From NCBI RefSeq assembly GCF_014898055.3, contig NW_023601433.1, positions 67,962,767-68,026,766 of the forward strand: a stretch of DNA of 64,000 nt, in the 5' to 3' direction. Below are positions 34,281 through 46,775 of the stretch, piece after piece. This DNA is from Talpa occidentalis (Eukaryota; Chordata; Mammalia; Eulipotyphla; Talpidae). Numbering within the stretch: the first letter of the stretch is position 1; each line of letters starts with the position of its first letter. The position numbers and the translations under genes are program-made. The notes below the pieces were generated by a model. That model had not been told where the DNA came from. It worked only from the letters and a program-made list of their open reading frames with translations, and did not search any database.

Positions 34281-36860
34281 ATTTGTCTCATTTTCATCCT
34301 CAGAGTACAGTCATGAAGACCAACTGAATTTTTGAATAAGGGAGAGTTTATTGATAATGAATAATCTCCCAGGACAGGGTTTATCACCTAGCAAGGACTC
34401 AGGTGCTAGGATGGCTCTTGGAAGCTTGGATATAGCAACATCGCACACTAAATGAAGTGGAAATGACACAAGTGCCATGATAGACTGGAAGAAGATATTA
34501 CATGTAAGGGATGGAAAACCTCCCTCCTGACTGTTCCAAAAGAAGCACCATTCTACGAATATGGTAAGAAATGCATTGTTAAGAGGTAATAAAAAATCAC
34601 TGAGAATTTCAGTGGTGGCCTTCCTTAATATGCTGGGGTTGGCTGGAGAAGACATTGTTACAAAACTGGGCTCCATCCCACAATGGATGATAGGATCCTC
34701 ATGTAATAGCATGCTACTGTTAGAAAAAGGTGGGTGCAATTATAGCAATGAATTACAAAATTGGTGTGGGTGGCATCCAGGACATGGAAGATGGTTAATA
34801 GAACTAAATCTTTTTAAAGATAAAATAGGCGGTCAACAGGGTAACAAATTATAAAAATAAATCAAGACTAGATGGTCAGGACACTACAGACAACTGCCTT
34901 TCTCCCTCCAAAGCCAGTCACTTTGCATTTCCAGACCTCAGTCCAATTTTCAGATCCAGCACCCATTCACTTAAGACTGAAGATGGAGCCTGAAACACTT
35001 CAATAAGTGTATTCAGTAGTTATTTCCCATGCATTCAGAATATTGTTCCAACCCTTTTACCAAAGGCAGAGCCCTGCAGCAGATCAAGGCACCAGAACAA
35101 AAGCCCTGTCATATCACTCAGTAGACCCTATGAACCCTATGATACTTGAGGGAGCTGTGGTTGGAAAAGTTGCCAGAAGGTTATTAGTAATCCCAGTATG
35201 AGAGCAACAGCACCGACTCCTAGGACTCTGGAGCAAGATGATGATATTGGTAGTAAAGAGCTAGAAACCATTAGAAAAGAAGTTCTTAGAGTCTAGTGGT
35301 CCTTGACAGGTGAAGCACTGACCATGGGATATCATGAAACTTGTAGCTCATGAGTTGTATGGGCAGCTATACATCATAAAATGGAAGTGACAGATACAGA
35401 ATTGGGCATGAGCAGGGTCAAAGGACACAATTAAGTTGTACCAGGGGATGGCCAAGATCCCCATAGCCATAGCATCTACTACTACTGCACTGTTGTTCAC
35501 AACTATAGTGTCACAAGTATCTCAGCTCACCACTATGGCTACATGGGGGTGTTCCTTATGACCAGCTGGCTGAAGAAGAAAAACTCCAACCATTCAAAGA
35601 TGGGTCAGCTCAGCGTAAGGATGGAAGCCAAAAATAGATGCTGCTACACTACCATCCTATTTGGGGTGGCCCTGAAAGAGAACAGTGAGGGGAAATCCTC
35701 CCAGGTGGCAGAGAACCTAGTCTACTTTGTGTGGAAAGAAGAGCAGCTCAACGTTAGAGTATATATAATCTTGTGGATAGTGGTAAATGGAAGGCAGTTT
35801 GTTCAGGGGCTTAGAAGGAAAAATACTAGAATATCATGGGTAAAGTGTGAATATAAAGTGTGCAGAATTTTGTCTCCCATGTTAACATATATCAAAGTAT
35901 CCTCTACCAAAAAAGCACTAATCAACAATCATGACTCAGTCATGGATTCAGCCAGTCTCTCTCACTGGCTGCTGGGGTACTGGCATGATGGGCACGTGAA
36001 TGAAGAAGCTGTGGTTGTGGGGGTGGTGGCTAGGAGCAAACCCAATAAGGCTGATCTAGCTACTGCTACTGCTGCTGCTCTGCCATATGTCCAGCCTCTC
36101 AATCACAAGGCCAACACTTACCTCCAATATAACACCATCTCTTACAGAAACCAACTGTACAGTAAATGAAAATGGTCAGGCTTTTATACCGCTAGCCTCT
36201 GTGGCTATCAGCTGCAGACTTGAATATAGAAGGCACTTGGGAGCATGGATACCTGGAGTATGGTGTGGGCATGCGTGAGTGTGCACACCTGAGCCTAGAG
36301 GCTGAGCCTGTAATGGTGACGTCACTCAGACAAAGACAGCTATGGCTGAATGGCTACGAGAGGATGACACAACGCGAGAATGTCAGAGAGCCTAAAGAGA
36401 AAGAGTAAAGATTCGCTGGGGTTTGGGAGGCCTGGACCCTCAGCCTCCTTGCCTTGCCAACCTGTGGGCTTGCCCCACAACAATTGGTGTAGAAAGAGCA
36501 TTGAAGCCTGAAAAAAGCCACTGAGGGCTCTAGGACTCTCGTTTATCCATCTGCCTGAATCGACAGAGAACCTGCCCTGTGCTTGCTGGCAATATACCAA
36601 CCAACCATTTGGAGGTAAGCTGACTGCATTGGACCTCTTCTATCTGGAGAGACAGTAATTCAACTATTCTGGGGTAGTTATATATTCTGGATAGGAATTT
36701 TCCTTCTCCATCCACAGGATCTCAGTCAACCCCACCATCTGAGGATTTAAGAATGTTTGTTTCACTGAGCTAGAGCCTATATGGCTCTGCCTTAAGCCAA
36801 AGAGTCCATTAGCACTATCCTATACTGAACCACTCCAGAGTCATAACTGAGTTAAATCCT
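34281..36860 (+). mobile_element. Ancient ERVL-class endogenous retrovirus, internal (pol) remnant
   Basis: This is an old class III (ERVL/MaLR-related) provirus relic. The longest frame, 35543-36169, matches the RNase H end of pol (WKEEQLNV and the segment after it) and then the zinc-binding start of integrase. A last piece near 36570-36660 continues into integrase after a diverged or inserted stretch (36180-36540). Upstream, 34560-35200 is the preceding pol part in broken frames. Many stops and indels are present, no env is recognised, and I could not place flanking LTRs. It cannot be functional. Confidence 0.75.
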
Positions 36861-39800
36861 CAATCCACAACCATAACAAGTCTTCATAATTGGCTAAATC
36901 TGGAAATTAACTCTCAATTAAACAAAAACAACAACAAAAATTTAAGAATACTTAGGCAACTAGTTCAAATTGGAATCAAACCAAACCAGAACATCACATT
37001 TTCTCACATGTAACCTTTTGGGCTTATTGCCAAGGGAAGCTGTAAGCTTGGAACAGAAGTTCCCAGCACTGCACATACAACTCTAGTCAGCCTCCCCATG
37101 GCCTTAGCAGCCCTGATTAATTAGAAGCTCCTGACTTGACTCCTCTGGCAGGTTAGCTGATAAATATTTTCCAAAGTGTGCTCCCACCTGAGATTAGGGG
37201 AAATAACTACAATTTTTAAAACTTAACTTGCATTCAATTATCCATTTGCTTCTGATGGTGAAGAAAATATCAGCTACTTTCAAAATTCTACACCCACCAA
37301 ACAACATAACCCTTAGGTCAAATCATAAAACTAAGTGGGCTATGGTTAATTGTGAAACCATCTCAATTCTCATCTTATGTAGCTTAATAAATGCTCTAAA
37401 TATAGGGGGAAATTTTTAACCTCATTAATAATAAAATGGCCTCACAGCTCATGAAAAATCTTTGGGTTTCTCTTAAGGTGTGACAGGTGGGAGAGAGTTA
37501 ATAAAACAGTATTCATGTGAAAACTTAGCTCTTAGATTAGCTCAGACAAGAGCTAGAGGTCTGGGATGAAGCTCTGTGAGGGCAAGAACCTTTCATCTTA
37601 GTGTATCACATAGCAGTTTCCTGGCACTCAGAGGGTCAATAATTATTTACTGAATGAAAGGATGAATGTGAGTTCCAGGTGCCATCTTGGTTGATGACAC
37701 CCTGTGAGGGGACTTTGTCCCTTTTTCAATCTTCCCAAGTATCTCATTGTGAGAATGAGGAAGGCAAATTCTGCCTCTGGTTCAAGTCCTTGACTTAGAT
37801 GAATTTAATGGATGCCACTGGGAAGGAAAGGCTAACTTAGGAAAGGAAAGAGAGTTGTGATTTTAAGAAAATTACTCCAAATCTATGTGGGAGGAGGATG
37901 TAAGAAGGGGAGGAATTTGGACCATTTGAGCAAATTTTACTGATAATTCAACACGGTAGTTTGTTCTGTTTTCTGCCACTTGAGGGTTAATTAAATTCAT
38001 GACCTAGGATGCTAACCAGCCCCACATCTAAAATAATTGCTCCTCTGTTGGTGAGATGTAAAGCCGGGATTGATTTTCCCCTGGCTGATAGCTCTCCTTT
38101 CTGAGTCATGAATGTCATCTCCACTCTCCCCTCCACGTAATTTGATCTCTGTATTTGATCCCTATTTAGTAGTACACTTCACTAAACAGATGTCTGAGTA
38201 ATTAAAATCCCACATGGGCACGCCCGTCAGTGAGTTACATCTATTTAACAGTCAGCTTAGAAACATTTCACCCTGGGCTCTTTCACCATCCTCGTGTCAT
38301 ATGTCACAGGCCTTGACCAGGCTTTAAATATTAGAGTTCAAACCTGCTATGTTTGTTCTTCTGCATTGAGCCCCTCTTTTCATTTTTCATTCTGCCTGCA
38401 TTTATTTTCCTCACAACTCTCTGATCTCTTTCACCTTCAGCTCACCTGGATTTTCTATATAGTTTTTCACCAGCACTGAAATTCTCTTTGGGTGAGTCAT
38501 CCTGTAGTTCATTCATGCCAGCACCAGCAACGAAAAAAAAATTGTTCGGAAGTTAATGCATACTACTTGAGTTTAGGCAAGCAAATTAAAAAATCTGTAT
38601 GAACTTTATTATTATTGTATTTTAAAACTTGGCAAAAATTCGATTGACAACAGGAACTTCTTTTTACTGGTTTAGTCACAATCCCTAGCCTTGTTATCTA
38701 AACTAGCAAAGACCAGATAAGACATAGATTAACATCAGCCTTCTTAGACAAACAGTGACTTGGAACAGGAGCTAGTATTGAGGAAGGTAGAAGGACTCAA
38801 CAGGACAGAATGCTGTGGGTGTGATTATTTTTATTGTTCATTATCCAGCATTATTATAGACCTCAGTGCTACACTGGTTTTCATTCTTGCCCTGTTCAGG
38901 ATAACCTGACCTTGTCTGTTCCCAGCCCCTTCCTCTCCATGCAGCTTATATTTATCTTAAATCAGGGTGGTTCTTTTGCTGATCCAGTCCATTCAAGTGT
39001 TGTTTTCCCTCCAGGGAGTCCTTATCACATGTCTATGCATGCTCTGCTATAAGCTTCTTTCAGATCATTAATTTATTTCCCCCTGCTAAACAATGTTTAC
39101 TAAGCTTGATCTGATTTAAATTACTTTTGGATATTTAAAAAAAAATAAATCTATTCTAAGAAGAAGATTTGCTATCACTGATATTTAAAAGAATGTGACT
39201 CTGTCCCTTAAGGCATATTTTTACAGAATTCTAAAAATGTTTGAGCAACAGTAATGCTGTTACAGCAAGCTTATGCCCTATTCTAAAGGGCACAACACCT
39301 ATTTGTATATATAAAACCTGTGCATTTGCTAGGACTTTTTCTGCCCTCATATACCTGGAAAGAATCAAGTGCTAAGATTCAAAGTGAAGCTCTCAGTTTG
39401 CCTAATGGGATAGCCTGATACTGCATGTCAGTGACCAGAAGTATTTTGAAATGCTTCTTCTCTTTGGTGAAAGTGTTAACTTTCACAGCTTGACTTCATT
39501 TCTGCTTGATTTTGGAATTAACCCCACATGAAATATCTTCTGAATGCAACAATTAAAAACTGTTAATATGAAGAAAGTATTCTCTGAAAAAAATCAATTC
39601 ACTTTGATGTAGATGAACATATTTATAACATATATATTTATAACATATATAACATAACATATAGCTGGAACATATTTATAAAAATGTTTAAATTATCTTA
39701 GAGGCTAGATTGTAAGCAAAAAAAAAACAACCCTCTAATTTAAAATATTGTGCCAACATATTTGCAGCTGTGACCTTTGGCAACATATGTAGCAAAAGAT

Positions 39801-40160
39801 CATCAGATCCATGTGTTTGTAGATTATGTAACAGTGTGCAAGTGGCCAGGAAAGGGAGGATTTTGTGAAGAAAGTGGAAGTGTCCTATTTAACTTATAAC
39901 CCTGACCAGTCCCATCTCAAGTTACTGTTGATCAAGTTACAGACCATCCGTTGTCAATTCAGGTGGAAAGGAAGAAAAATGTCTAGCAAACCTGCAATAA
40001 ATGAATAAATGGGAACCACAAAACCGGTGGCTGTTATCATTAAAAATACAAATTTACTTATGTTCTCAAATTTAAAATAATGCAAAGAAAAATTATTTTA
40101 CTAAAGTATTCTTCACCAGAAGTTGCTTGAAAATGTTTTAACATATGCTCCCCTGATAAT
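36861..40160. other. AT-rich intergenic DNA, no gene seen
   Basis: There is an L2/MIR-type trace at 37560-37670 ('gagggcaagaacctttcatctta...ttactgaatgaaagg'), a repeated 'acatatttataacatatat' run at 39615-39670 and an A8 run at 39719. No exon or RNA gene is recognised. The 38100-38520 stretch is less AT-rich but cannot be assigned. Confidence 0.4.
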
Positions 40161-40162
40161 AG

Positions 40163-40733
40163 TGTTGTAGAGCAACCCCGATACAAAACGGGGTGTCTGA
40201 CTGTGGGTCCTCACCCGCGCGCTTGAAAGGACTTATCAATGCTCTACTGCAGGGCACACGCAAAAGGTTGAATAAAAGGGTTGTTAATAAAAGGTTATTT
40301 ACATGAGGAAATGTACAGCTCTGGGAGACAAAGGAGGATGATACAAAAGCTCTTTGGAGAGACAAAGTTTATATCCAATGAGGTCAATCCCATCCCTGAT
40401 GGCAGGAATCCCAAAATGAGCGCCCTCAGTTCCGCGGAAATGTACAGCTCCAGTCCTACCCAAGGATCAGGATGGCGCTCTCAGAGTTCACAGCCAGCCA
40501 GGAGCGGTGAAGCCAGGAGGCGAGCGATCCGGAGCCAGAGAGACCCCGAGGCCCACGTGTTTGGTTTTTATATCCAACCTGGCTGCCCAACTCCACCCTC
40601 AGGTCCCAGCCACCCTCCCTTTGGTGGTGATGGGATTTGTCTTTCCCAATGTCTTGATGGCTTTAGTCTGGAGTGGGGGTGGAGTCCACAAAGCCTGTAT
40701 GGGATTAGCTCAGGACATCCTTTCCCCCTAACA
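40163..40733 (-). mobile_element. Solo-LTR-like element (TGTT...AACA)
   Basis: Read on the minus strand, the element starts TGTTAGGGGG, has a TATA box TATAAAAA (TTTTTATA at 40565-40572 on +), then a GC-rich R-like part, and ends CTACAACA. The length of 571 bp, the TG...CA ends and the internal promoter order suit a retroviral LTR with no internal genes. I see no matching TSD at either side and no perfect AATAAA on this strand, so orientation and class are uncertain. Confidence 0.55.
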
Positions 40734-40921
40734 ATTGGATTTGGGGAAAGATTGAACATGGTTTTATGAAAGAGCCAAAAACATAACCTTCCCTCAACCC
40801 CAAATTAACAGTTTTATGATCCTGAGTGAACTCATTTTGTTTCGTATCCACATATTCTCAAGTGTCTCAAGCTTCACATGTTCACAATATGTAAAGTCTT
40901 ATGCTCTGGGAATTTACTCTT

Positions 40922-41186
40922 TTTTTTTTTTTTTAAAGGTTTATTTTTATTTTTATACAAGAGCTGGGGTACAGGCCAGAGGCGTGGGAGGGTGAGAGGA
41001 TTCACCAGAGACAGAGTGGGGAGCAGAACAGGCAGATGGACCGACATGCACTGCTGAGGGGAGCAGCGGGCCCGACAGGAGAGGTCTGCCGCGCCATGTG
41101 GGATTCTCCCTGGCCAGCCAAAATCGAACCTGCTCTAGAAAGGCTTCACAGCGCTGCACTCAACCCGCTGCGCCACGGGGGAGGCC
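40922..41186 (-). mobile_element. SINE, subfamily B
   Basis: It runs from 'aaaggtttatttttatttttatacaagagctggggtacaggcc' to 'gcgccacgggggaggcc'. The B-box region is 'aaaatcgaacctgc'. The TSD is ctgggaatttactctt on both sides. Confidence 0.94.
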
Positions 41187-42239
41187 CTGGGAATTTACTC
41201 TTGAAGGGAAACTACTACTAGCCAATACACTGAAAACCAAATTTTTATCTTTATCAACTTCAGAGGAACACATATTCAAATGTATATATTTAGTTGTTGT
41301 CCCACTACTACTAAATATATTTAAGTGTCTCTTAAATAGCATTTTAGGGCAGAAACAAAAATAATTCTAATTTGTTTGCCATTGTGGCTATGAAATTTTC
41401 AGAAAAGCACAGCCCCAAGTCCAACTGCTTTACCTAGAAAGCAGAGCCTGAGGCCAAGTGTAAGTGCTAAGATTTTATGAGGAAGTGCAATCCCAGGGCA
41501 GCAAGGGTAAGGGGAAATGCAAAGGGAAGCAAATAAGGGGGGTGGGGGTGGGGTGGGGTGCATCACTGAGCTGCAAACTTCCCAAGTACAGTTGTGGCTC
41601 AGTTCCAAAGCACAGCTTCCAGCCAAGCCAGGCAGACCCACCGGCGTGGAGACCAGCCCTGTCAGTGAGGAGCGGAGAGGTGTTTATGTGTTGGCCACTT
41701 ACTGCCTTCTGGCCCTTTTCGTGAACGTTTGCCTCAAGAGCCTCCAGTGCCCGCGCCCGCCCCGAGTGTGGTCCCCGGTCTCCCCAGTCTTCTGCCAGGG
41801 AAACCTCCAGTTTCCACCTGGCTCTGGGCTGGTGGGCGGAGCCAGAGCCTCCCACCTCAGGGAGGGCCCCCGCCCCCCGCCCCCCGCCAGTCTCTAAGAG
41901 CCCCAAATTGGGTCCTGGGAGTGGGAGTGTGCAAACCTGGGGGGGTGCACACCTGGGTGGAGTACAGCCTTCTAGGATCTGCGCTTTCCCTCGCGCTGGT
42001 TCTTGGGGGAGGAAGAGGAGCCCCTCAGTTCACAGGCCGCCACATTCGTGCTCAGATTTTGTGCTCAGTGTCCCCCCTCCCCGCAATCACCCCCAGCCAC
42101 TACCTTAACTCTTGGCCCGCAAAGACGTCCCGCAACATTTTTGAGATGTAACTGCAATGTGATAAAATCAAGCTGTTTAAAGACAACAGTGACCAACTGT
42201 GGCGACTGAGGATCCCGTAACTCCCCCTCCTGTCAAGCC
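41187..42239. other. Non-genic span leading into the CpG island
   Basis: 41400-41540 ('gatttta...aagtgcaatcccagggcagcaaggg') resembles a dispersed repeat of unknown family. 41540-42100 becomes GC-rich with C-runs. Open frames on both strands here show no known protein. Confidence 0.35.
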
Positions 42240-43680
42240 CAGAACTTGCTCCACCGCTCCCCAAGGTCTCCTCGGGCTCCCCTGCGTCCCCCCAGGCGAC
42301 CACTCGCCGTCTCCTCACGGGACCGCCAGCCGCAGCCCGTGCGTCACTGTCCCCCGAGCATGACGTTTTCATTTCCCCTCGCGTGGCCGCGGGTGTCGTT
42401 CTGCTCTGCCCGGGCGCGCTCACCCCGCGCCGGAAACGGGGGCGCCTGTCCCCGCACGCGGTCAGCGGAGCCCACCTTTGTGCTCCACGGCGGAGGCGCC
42501 GGGCTCGGGACGCCCCGCCCCGGCGCTTGGGAGGAGGCCCCGGGACGCGCCTGCCCCTCGGCCCCCGGGTTTCCCCGGGTTCGGACGAGCCACGGCGACG
42601 CGGCCAGGCCTGGTGGCAGCGCCCGGGGGAGCGGCGGGCGCGCGGGAGCCGCCACGTCCCCGCGGACGCGTCCCGGCGGGGCCCCCTCACCGGCGTTTCC
42701 CTCCGCGCGGCCGGCGCTACTTCCCGTCCGGGCTGCGGCCCCGCGCCGGGCCGGCCGGGGCGAGGGCTGGGGAGGCCGCGGAGCCGGGGGGTCGGCGGGG
42801 CCGCCCGCTGCGCGTCTCGCGGCTGGACGCGGCCGAGCGCGGGGTCGCCTCGCGGCCCCCACCAGCTCCAGAGGCGGCCGCCGCGTCCCCGCCCGCGGTC
42901 CCCCCCGGCGCGTCCTCCTCCGCGAGGCTCGAGATTGTTTTCAAGACGCGGGGGACCCTGAGATGGGGGCGCCGCCCTCGGCCCGGGCGGCCGGAGCCGC
43001 TGTGGTGGGGCCGCCAGACGGGGCGCAGCCGCTCTCGCCCCCGTGGAGCGCGGCACCCCGGGCGGCGGGGGACGGAGGCGGCTTTGTCTGCGGGGAAGGG
43101 GCTGTTGTCCGACGCCCCGAGCGCGCGGCCGCCCCAGCCACCCTCCGCGGGGGGCGGGGACCGCCTGCGGCTACTCCGACTCCGTGAAGGAGGAAACACC
43201 CGGCCCCCATTCCCCCTCAGAGGGAGCCGCGGAGACCTGTCTCCGGCCGCGCGTCCCCGTCTCCTCGGCTGCTTCCTTCTCTCAAAGCTCAGGGACGCGC
43301 GTTCCCTTCGGACCCGATAACGGCGTTTGCTCCCCAGAAGTAGCTGCATTCGGGGAGCGCGGGGGTGGGCGCTGCCCCCCGCGCTCGGGGCCTGGACTGA
43401 GCCGCGGCTGCCGAATCCTCCCCGGAGCGCCAGACAGAAGCCCTGAGGGAAACGCGCGGCCCAGGGAGGCTGTGGAGAGAGAAGGGGAGAGGGCGGGGGA
43501 GCAGGGGCCGTCGGGGGTGCGGGGTGGTTCCGTCATCAGAGGCCGGGACTGGGACTATCCGGCGGGGTGCCTGCTCGGAGAAGGGGGGCGACCACTGGGT
43601 CTTCAGGTCCGCTGGGCAGGCGGCTGTGGTTCGTCTACACCAGATGCGGTGACAGAAAGAAAGTGGTCGAGTCATGTTTG
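42240..43680. promoter_or_regulatory. Orphan CpG island
   Basis: About 1.4 kb of very high G+C and dense CpG in an AT-rich neighbourhood, with GC boxes and many CG-rich words such as 'gcgcggccggcgc'. It is not part of any SINE, LTR or L1 that I can recognise. Open frames up to 318 codons exist on both strands, but they are Arg/Pro/Ala/Gly-rich composition artefacts with no domain. It could be the promoter of an unseen transcript (a lncRNA or an unrecognised gene), a developmental regulatory island, or an old pseudogene promoter. Direction of transcription cannot be told. Confidence 0.7.
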
Positions 43681-43699
43681 ACAGCCCCAAAGTAACGTG

Positions 43700-44490
43700 T
43701 GGGGTCAGAGCTGCTTGTTACGATTATCTCCCATCCTCTTCCTTTGTTTCTGGTCACAGCACTTATCGCCACCTGATAACGTCTCATATTTTGCTTGTTT
43801 ATTCGTCGTCTTCTCTCCCTGCTTCCTCTACTCCGGAGAGAGCTGGGAGTTGTCTGTTCAGGGCTGTGCCCTGCAGCCTGGCACAGCTCCTGGCAAAGTG
43901 CTGGAGTTTTTAAAACCGGATCGGTGAATAGAAAACAGGTAGCTTATTGTGAGAGAAGCATAAAACCAAAATCCGGGTGACTCAAGGAAAATATCTCTTC
44001 AAACCTGCTCTTTTTACCTGTAGCACTGATAAGGAATAGACAAGAGATAGTCATAACACCTTTCCATTTTCCAAAGGAGAAAAGTGAGAGAAATGAACTC
44101 TCACTTTAAGATATTTTACACTTTGTTCTCAGGATCGATTTTCTGAGGCAAACCCACCGAAAATCTATGAAGAAAATGGTAGTCTTTTCTTAACTGTTCC
44201 TCTAAGACACTTGGATACATTTCACCTCCATTTGGGAGTTGGGTGTCTGATGAGCAATTATGGGGCTTTGGAACAGTCAGAACACCTACAAGGTGGACTT
44301 CAGTGTGCCATGAGTATCTTTCTGCGCTGGGGTCCATATCATGTACACACTTAAGAGACATATCAGGGCACTGTGTTTCATCTGAAAATCAGCTGAGTTT
44401 TCTGCTACAGGATGTTAATTCATAAATGATGGATTCTTTTTGAATGATGTGAAAATGGAGTGCTTACTTGAGAGTGAAGAAGGGTCAGAA
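43700..44490. other. Flank of CpG island, no gene seen
   Basis: A minus-strand open frame at 44116-44361 has protein-like composition but no family I know. GTAGCT after 'gaaaacag' at 43938 could be a donor, with no other support. Confidence 0.3.
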
Positions 44491-45076
44491 TGTTATAGGG
44501 CAGGGAGAGGGGCAGCCCAAACCCCACAAACCTGCCTATTCAAAATGGGTTCTGCCATCCGCCGCATCAACACAAAACATATGAGACTTTAGTGGGAAGG
44601 AACTTTAATACAATTAGGAAACAATACAGGAAAGGCAAAGAATCTAGTTTCTAAATGAAGCACCCAAAGTTACCCGTCCCCTCGTGGGTAAAAGTCCATC
44701 CAAATGGGATTGGCCCAGAACAAGGCCCCAAAGCCTGCCACAAGTCTAAAGCATCTTCCAGTGGGGACCCACAGAAAAGGGTCAGAAACAACCAGACAAG
44801 CCCGGAAGGAAAAGAGCAAAATCAACATCAAGATAAAAGCTGCCATGGTCACCTCCCCATGGGTCTCACCCACATCTGTGTCACCCCGTCCACGACCAAA
44901 AGGCAAGCGCAGTTTCTTCACGTGTTTCTAGGCTCCATGCGCCTCCTCCAGGTCTCCTGGCTCCATCCTGCTTCCTACCTCAGTCTCTTCTTCAGCTTCT
45001 CCTCTTCCTGCTCAGCTCCACCCTCCCTTGGGTGGGGCAGGGAACCTCCCCCTTTCCTGGGGACCACCCTGTTACA
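44491..45076 (-). mobile_element. Solo LTR with 4-bp TSD
   Basis: The element reads TGTTATA...TGTTACA on +, that is TGTAACAGGG...CCCTATAACA on the minus strand, with TG...CA ends and short inverted termini. The 4-bp duplication AGAA flanks it (44487-44490 and 45077-45080), as is typical of class I (gammaretrovirus-like) ERVs. An ATTAAA signal on the minus strand (TTTAAT at about 44605) lies toward its 3' end, supporting minus orientation. No internal retroviral sequence remains, so it probably formed by LTR-LTR recombination. Confidence 0.75.
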
Positions 45077-45080
45077 AGAA

Positions 45081-46590
45081 TAACAGCTTCTTTTGATGGA
45101 CTTACCCTGTCTCCATCACCATTTGGTTGGAACTGTTGAATAGGTAAGGGCCACACATTGGGAAAGTTTATAATACCTGTCAGAGGATAGTTGGAAAGTT
45201 TTCAAAGAAAGTAAGTTTGGTATTTCATATATTGGTGTCTCAGTCATTCAGATATTTTAGCTCCTGGTATGCAAAATTGGAGATATATTTGGAGGTCATT
45301 CATTCAAAAGTACATTGTATTAAACATCATTACGTGAAGCCTATGGTTTAGGCCTGGGATATACAACCTACTAGTGATTCTGTCAACCCTGCTTGACAGA
45401 ATCATTTGGGAGACTTAAAAATTACTATCAATATCCTTCTGCGCTCTAGAAGTTTCCAGGGCTCATGAATGGTTAGTATGAAAGGTCAGGAGTGACATTT
45501 CTGTTCTCTCTTCCTAATTCTGAGAGACTGTGGACAAATTCCTGTAACTAGTGCATAGGTCAGTGTCTATGATAAAGATGAGTGGATAAAAATTATAAAT
45601 AGAATTGAACCCTGGAAAAAAAAAAGAAGAGCAGCTATTGCAGAGCCACCTGTTTCTCCAATGCTATCTTTGTAAAGTGTTCCATAAAGGGTAAGATGAA
45701 ATAATAGATAGTATTACAACCCATAGTAATATGGCTATGTCAGAATGTGTTTAGGGAATTTAAAAAAAAAGACTAAATTCCATTTTCTATCTTTAGTATA
45801 CTTTGGCAAAAAAAAAAAAAAGTGTCAAACCTTATCCGTTTATTAGATGTAGTCAACATTTTTGGATGGCAAAGAACCCTTAAAAAAAACAAAACAAAAC
45901 AGGTGTAAGAGATGATAGAGTACTTTGGGATGAAATGATTTGTGACTAGTCCAGCAGAATGCAATATGCTGTTGATCTCTGGAAATTACCCATAGAACAA
46001 TTTACTTGAATTGTGGAAGGAAACTGAACACAAAGTCATTTTTAAAAATAGTTACCAAAACACTAGATTTCTGAAACTAGTATTTTTCTTTAGTTTGGAG
46101 TTATTTCCCCAGTTTTCAAAGTTTAGAGATCATTCATTCAAAGTTTGGAGGTCATTCATTCATTTTATTATTAAACATGTTTTTAACTGAGAGGACAATG
46201 AATGATTTGACTAGAAGAAGCCTCTTCTATCACAAACTTGAAATCCAGCTGCAAAATAACTATTGGTCTAACACTAATTTCAGGGGAAAATTGGTGCATT
46301 TTTAGAAATAATTAAAAAAAAATCTACTCTTATTTGGATTATTCTGGCTGGCAGTGCTCTTTGATCCTTGATTTAAGTTGAATTAAAGAGGGCAAAACAA
46401 CTTGGGAAGTAAGGGAATAAGTCAGGGCTCTCATAGGAATTTGACCTCAACAAGCCTATAAAACTTAGCTTTGTCTAGACCATATGTTCACAACTAAAGA
46501 ACTTTTTAAAAAAGTTATATTTGCCAGTTTTTGAAATGGAATACCCCTTGCCACCTTTACTCAGAATATATACACAGTTTACTAAGTTTT
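45081..46590. other. AT-rich intergenic DNA, ancient repeat traces
   Basis: The phrase 'tttggaggtcattcattca' occurs at 45289 and 46143, each leading into a different old L2/MIR-like sequence. No gene is seen. Confidence 0.35.
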
Positions 46591-46594
46591 ACTT

Positions 46595-46775
46595 TTTTTA
46601 ATTAATTTTTAATTATTATTTTATTTTATATATTTTTTACCTCATTTTTCATTTTTGTGCAATGTATGCATTTTCATCTTGATTATAGTCCCCGTGAAAT
46701 TCCCACCACCCATTCACCCGTGAACTATTACTATGGTCTCTTGTGCTCTCCTTACCCCTGTTTTGATCCTTTAAA
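46595..46775 (-). mobile_element. L1 3'-UTR fragment
   Basis: 'ttttttacctcatttttcatttttgtgcaatgtatgcattttcatcttgattatag' on + matches the L1 3' UTR at 23405-23465 and 27050-27090. It is very short (3' end only). Confidence 0.75.

Noticed and set aside
35543..36169. A 208-codon cellular gene
   Set aside because: The frame matches the RNase H/integrase part of an ERVL pol relic, with broken flanking frames.
42100..43690. Open frames up to 318 codons on both strands
   Set aside because: High G+C removes stop codons; no domain, no shared splice logic, and several frames overlap each other.
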